Position numbers and translations under genes: made by a program. From the NCBI GenBank assembly GCA_023393265.1, contig JAEWME010000273.1, positions 1-5,353 on the forward strand: a stretch of 5,353 nucleotides of DNA, read 5' to 3'. The stretch's first letter is position 1; the number at the start of each line of letters is the position of its first letter. This document shows, in pieces, positions 4,879-5,353 of the stretch. The DNA comes from Bacteroidota bacterium. Its GTDB lineage: Bacteria > Bacteroidota > Bacteroidia > Bacteroidales > Prolixibacteraceae. Under the pieces are notes generated by a model. The model was not told where the DNA came from. It was given only the letters and a program-made list of their open reading frames with translations, and did no database searches.

Positions 4879-5353
4879 ATGAAAAGAATTAAAATCAGAA
4901 AACTTTTGGTTGCTGCCTTCCACGTCATGTTTTGGGCGCTTTCGTTCAACTACTGGAACACGGTGCTAAATCCAGGAGTCTCGTCAATGGGCGTCATCAA
5001 TGGCATGGAAGCCGACTGGGACATCATTTTGCCACTCAACCTCGGCCTGTTGCTTTACCTGGCGCTGCCTTTTGTTTGGTTGGGCAAAAAAATCAGGCTT
5101 TGGATTAAATTACCAGCAACGCTCCTCTTCCTGCTACCAATCGCATATTTGATTGTACAGGCAATTTATCCGGATGGCAACAAAGACGACGTAAAAGTTT
5201 TCGTGGATTATTTTCTCCGAAATTTCATGTATGTGGTTGTTTTTCATCTTTCGCTGGCGGCCGCTGTTTACCTGAACCTAAATATCCTGATCAGGAAATA
5301 CCTGAACCAGGGCCATTTCAGAAAATATATCCTGAACCTGATTGGGCTGATTG
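4879..5353 (+). CDS. Membrane N-terminus of probable LytS/YehU-type sensor histidine kinase (3' end outside window)
   Basis: The 158 residues visible are a multi-pass membrane region and the frame is still open at the window end. Membrane segments lie at about residues 9-26, 48-69, 76-97 and 111-134, with a fifth beginning near 150. The stretch 'AAVYLNLNILIRKYLNQGHFRKYIL' region (127-151; a Tyr-Leu-Asn followed by a basic loop with Gly-His-Phe and another membrane segment) is the pattern that precedes the kinase core in Bacteroidota LytS-type (His_kinase family) sensors. The phospho-accepting His and ATP-binding parts would be past the window edge, so the kinase identity is inferred. Such proteins phosphorylate a LytTR-type response regulator, usually encoded next to them. 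The ATG at 4879 is six bases after the lipoprotein stop with no Shine-Dalgarno sequence, so translation is probably coupled. An unrelated multi-pass membrane protein is the main alternative. Confidence 0.75.
   Translation, partial: MKRIKIRKLLVAAFHVMFWALSFNYWNTVLNPGVSSMGVINGMEADWDIILPLNLGLLLYLALPFVWLGKKIRLWIKLPATLLFLLPIAYLIVQAIYPDGNKDDVKVFVDYFLRNFMYVVVFHLSLAAAVYLNLNILIRKYLNQGHFRKYILNLIGLI

Overview
The window looks like chromosomal DNA of a member of the Bacteroidota, most likely a marine or gut-type Bacteroidales/Marinilabiliales relative. This rests on a type A C-terminal sorting domain of the type IX secretion system (T9SS), Bacteroidota-style promoters (-7 box TAnnTTTG), A-rich leaders with little Shine-Dalgarno sequence, lipoproteins with an acidic run after the lipidated cysteine, and the membrane half of a LytS-type sensor kinase. 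The genus cannot be told from the sequence alone.

Layout. (1) 2-1351 (+): the 3' part of a large secreted beta-helix-like protein ending in a T9SS sorting domain, followed by a long-stem terminator. (2) 1469-1948 (+): a small exported protein with five MORN-like repeats of exactly 24 residues. (3) 2096-2455 (+): a small exported protein with a lone carboxypeptidase-regulatory-like beta-sandwich, its own promoter and a strong terminator. (4) 2538-2930 (-): an unrecognised lipoprotein, convergent with gene 3 and divergent from gene 5. (5) 3190-3924 (+): a glycine- and beta-rich lipoprotein with a surface-export-like signal and a good promoter, followed by a hairpin-rich gap with a strong terminator. 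(6) 4156-4872 (+): a lipoprotein, six bases upstream of (7) 4879 to the window end (+): the multi-pass membrane N-terminus of a probable LytS/YehU-type sensor histidine kinase, cut by the window edge.

How the genes relate. Every complete gene encodes an envelope or exported protein. Genes 1, 2, 3, 4 and 5 look like separate transcription units with their own promoters or terminators. Only genes 6 and 7 look co-transcribed, and they are the best candidate for a functional pair: an envelope lipoprotein next to a membrane sensor. No mobile element, CRISPR array, tRNA, rRNA or phage gene was seen. No gap between genes reaches 300 bases; the longest are 2931-3189 and 3925-4155, and both are described in the features. 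Apart from the lipoprotein-sensor pair, I see no multi-gene system that stands out as new.
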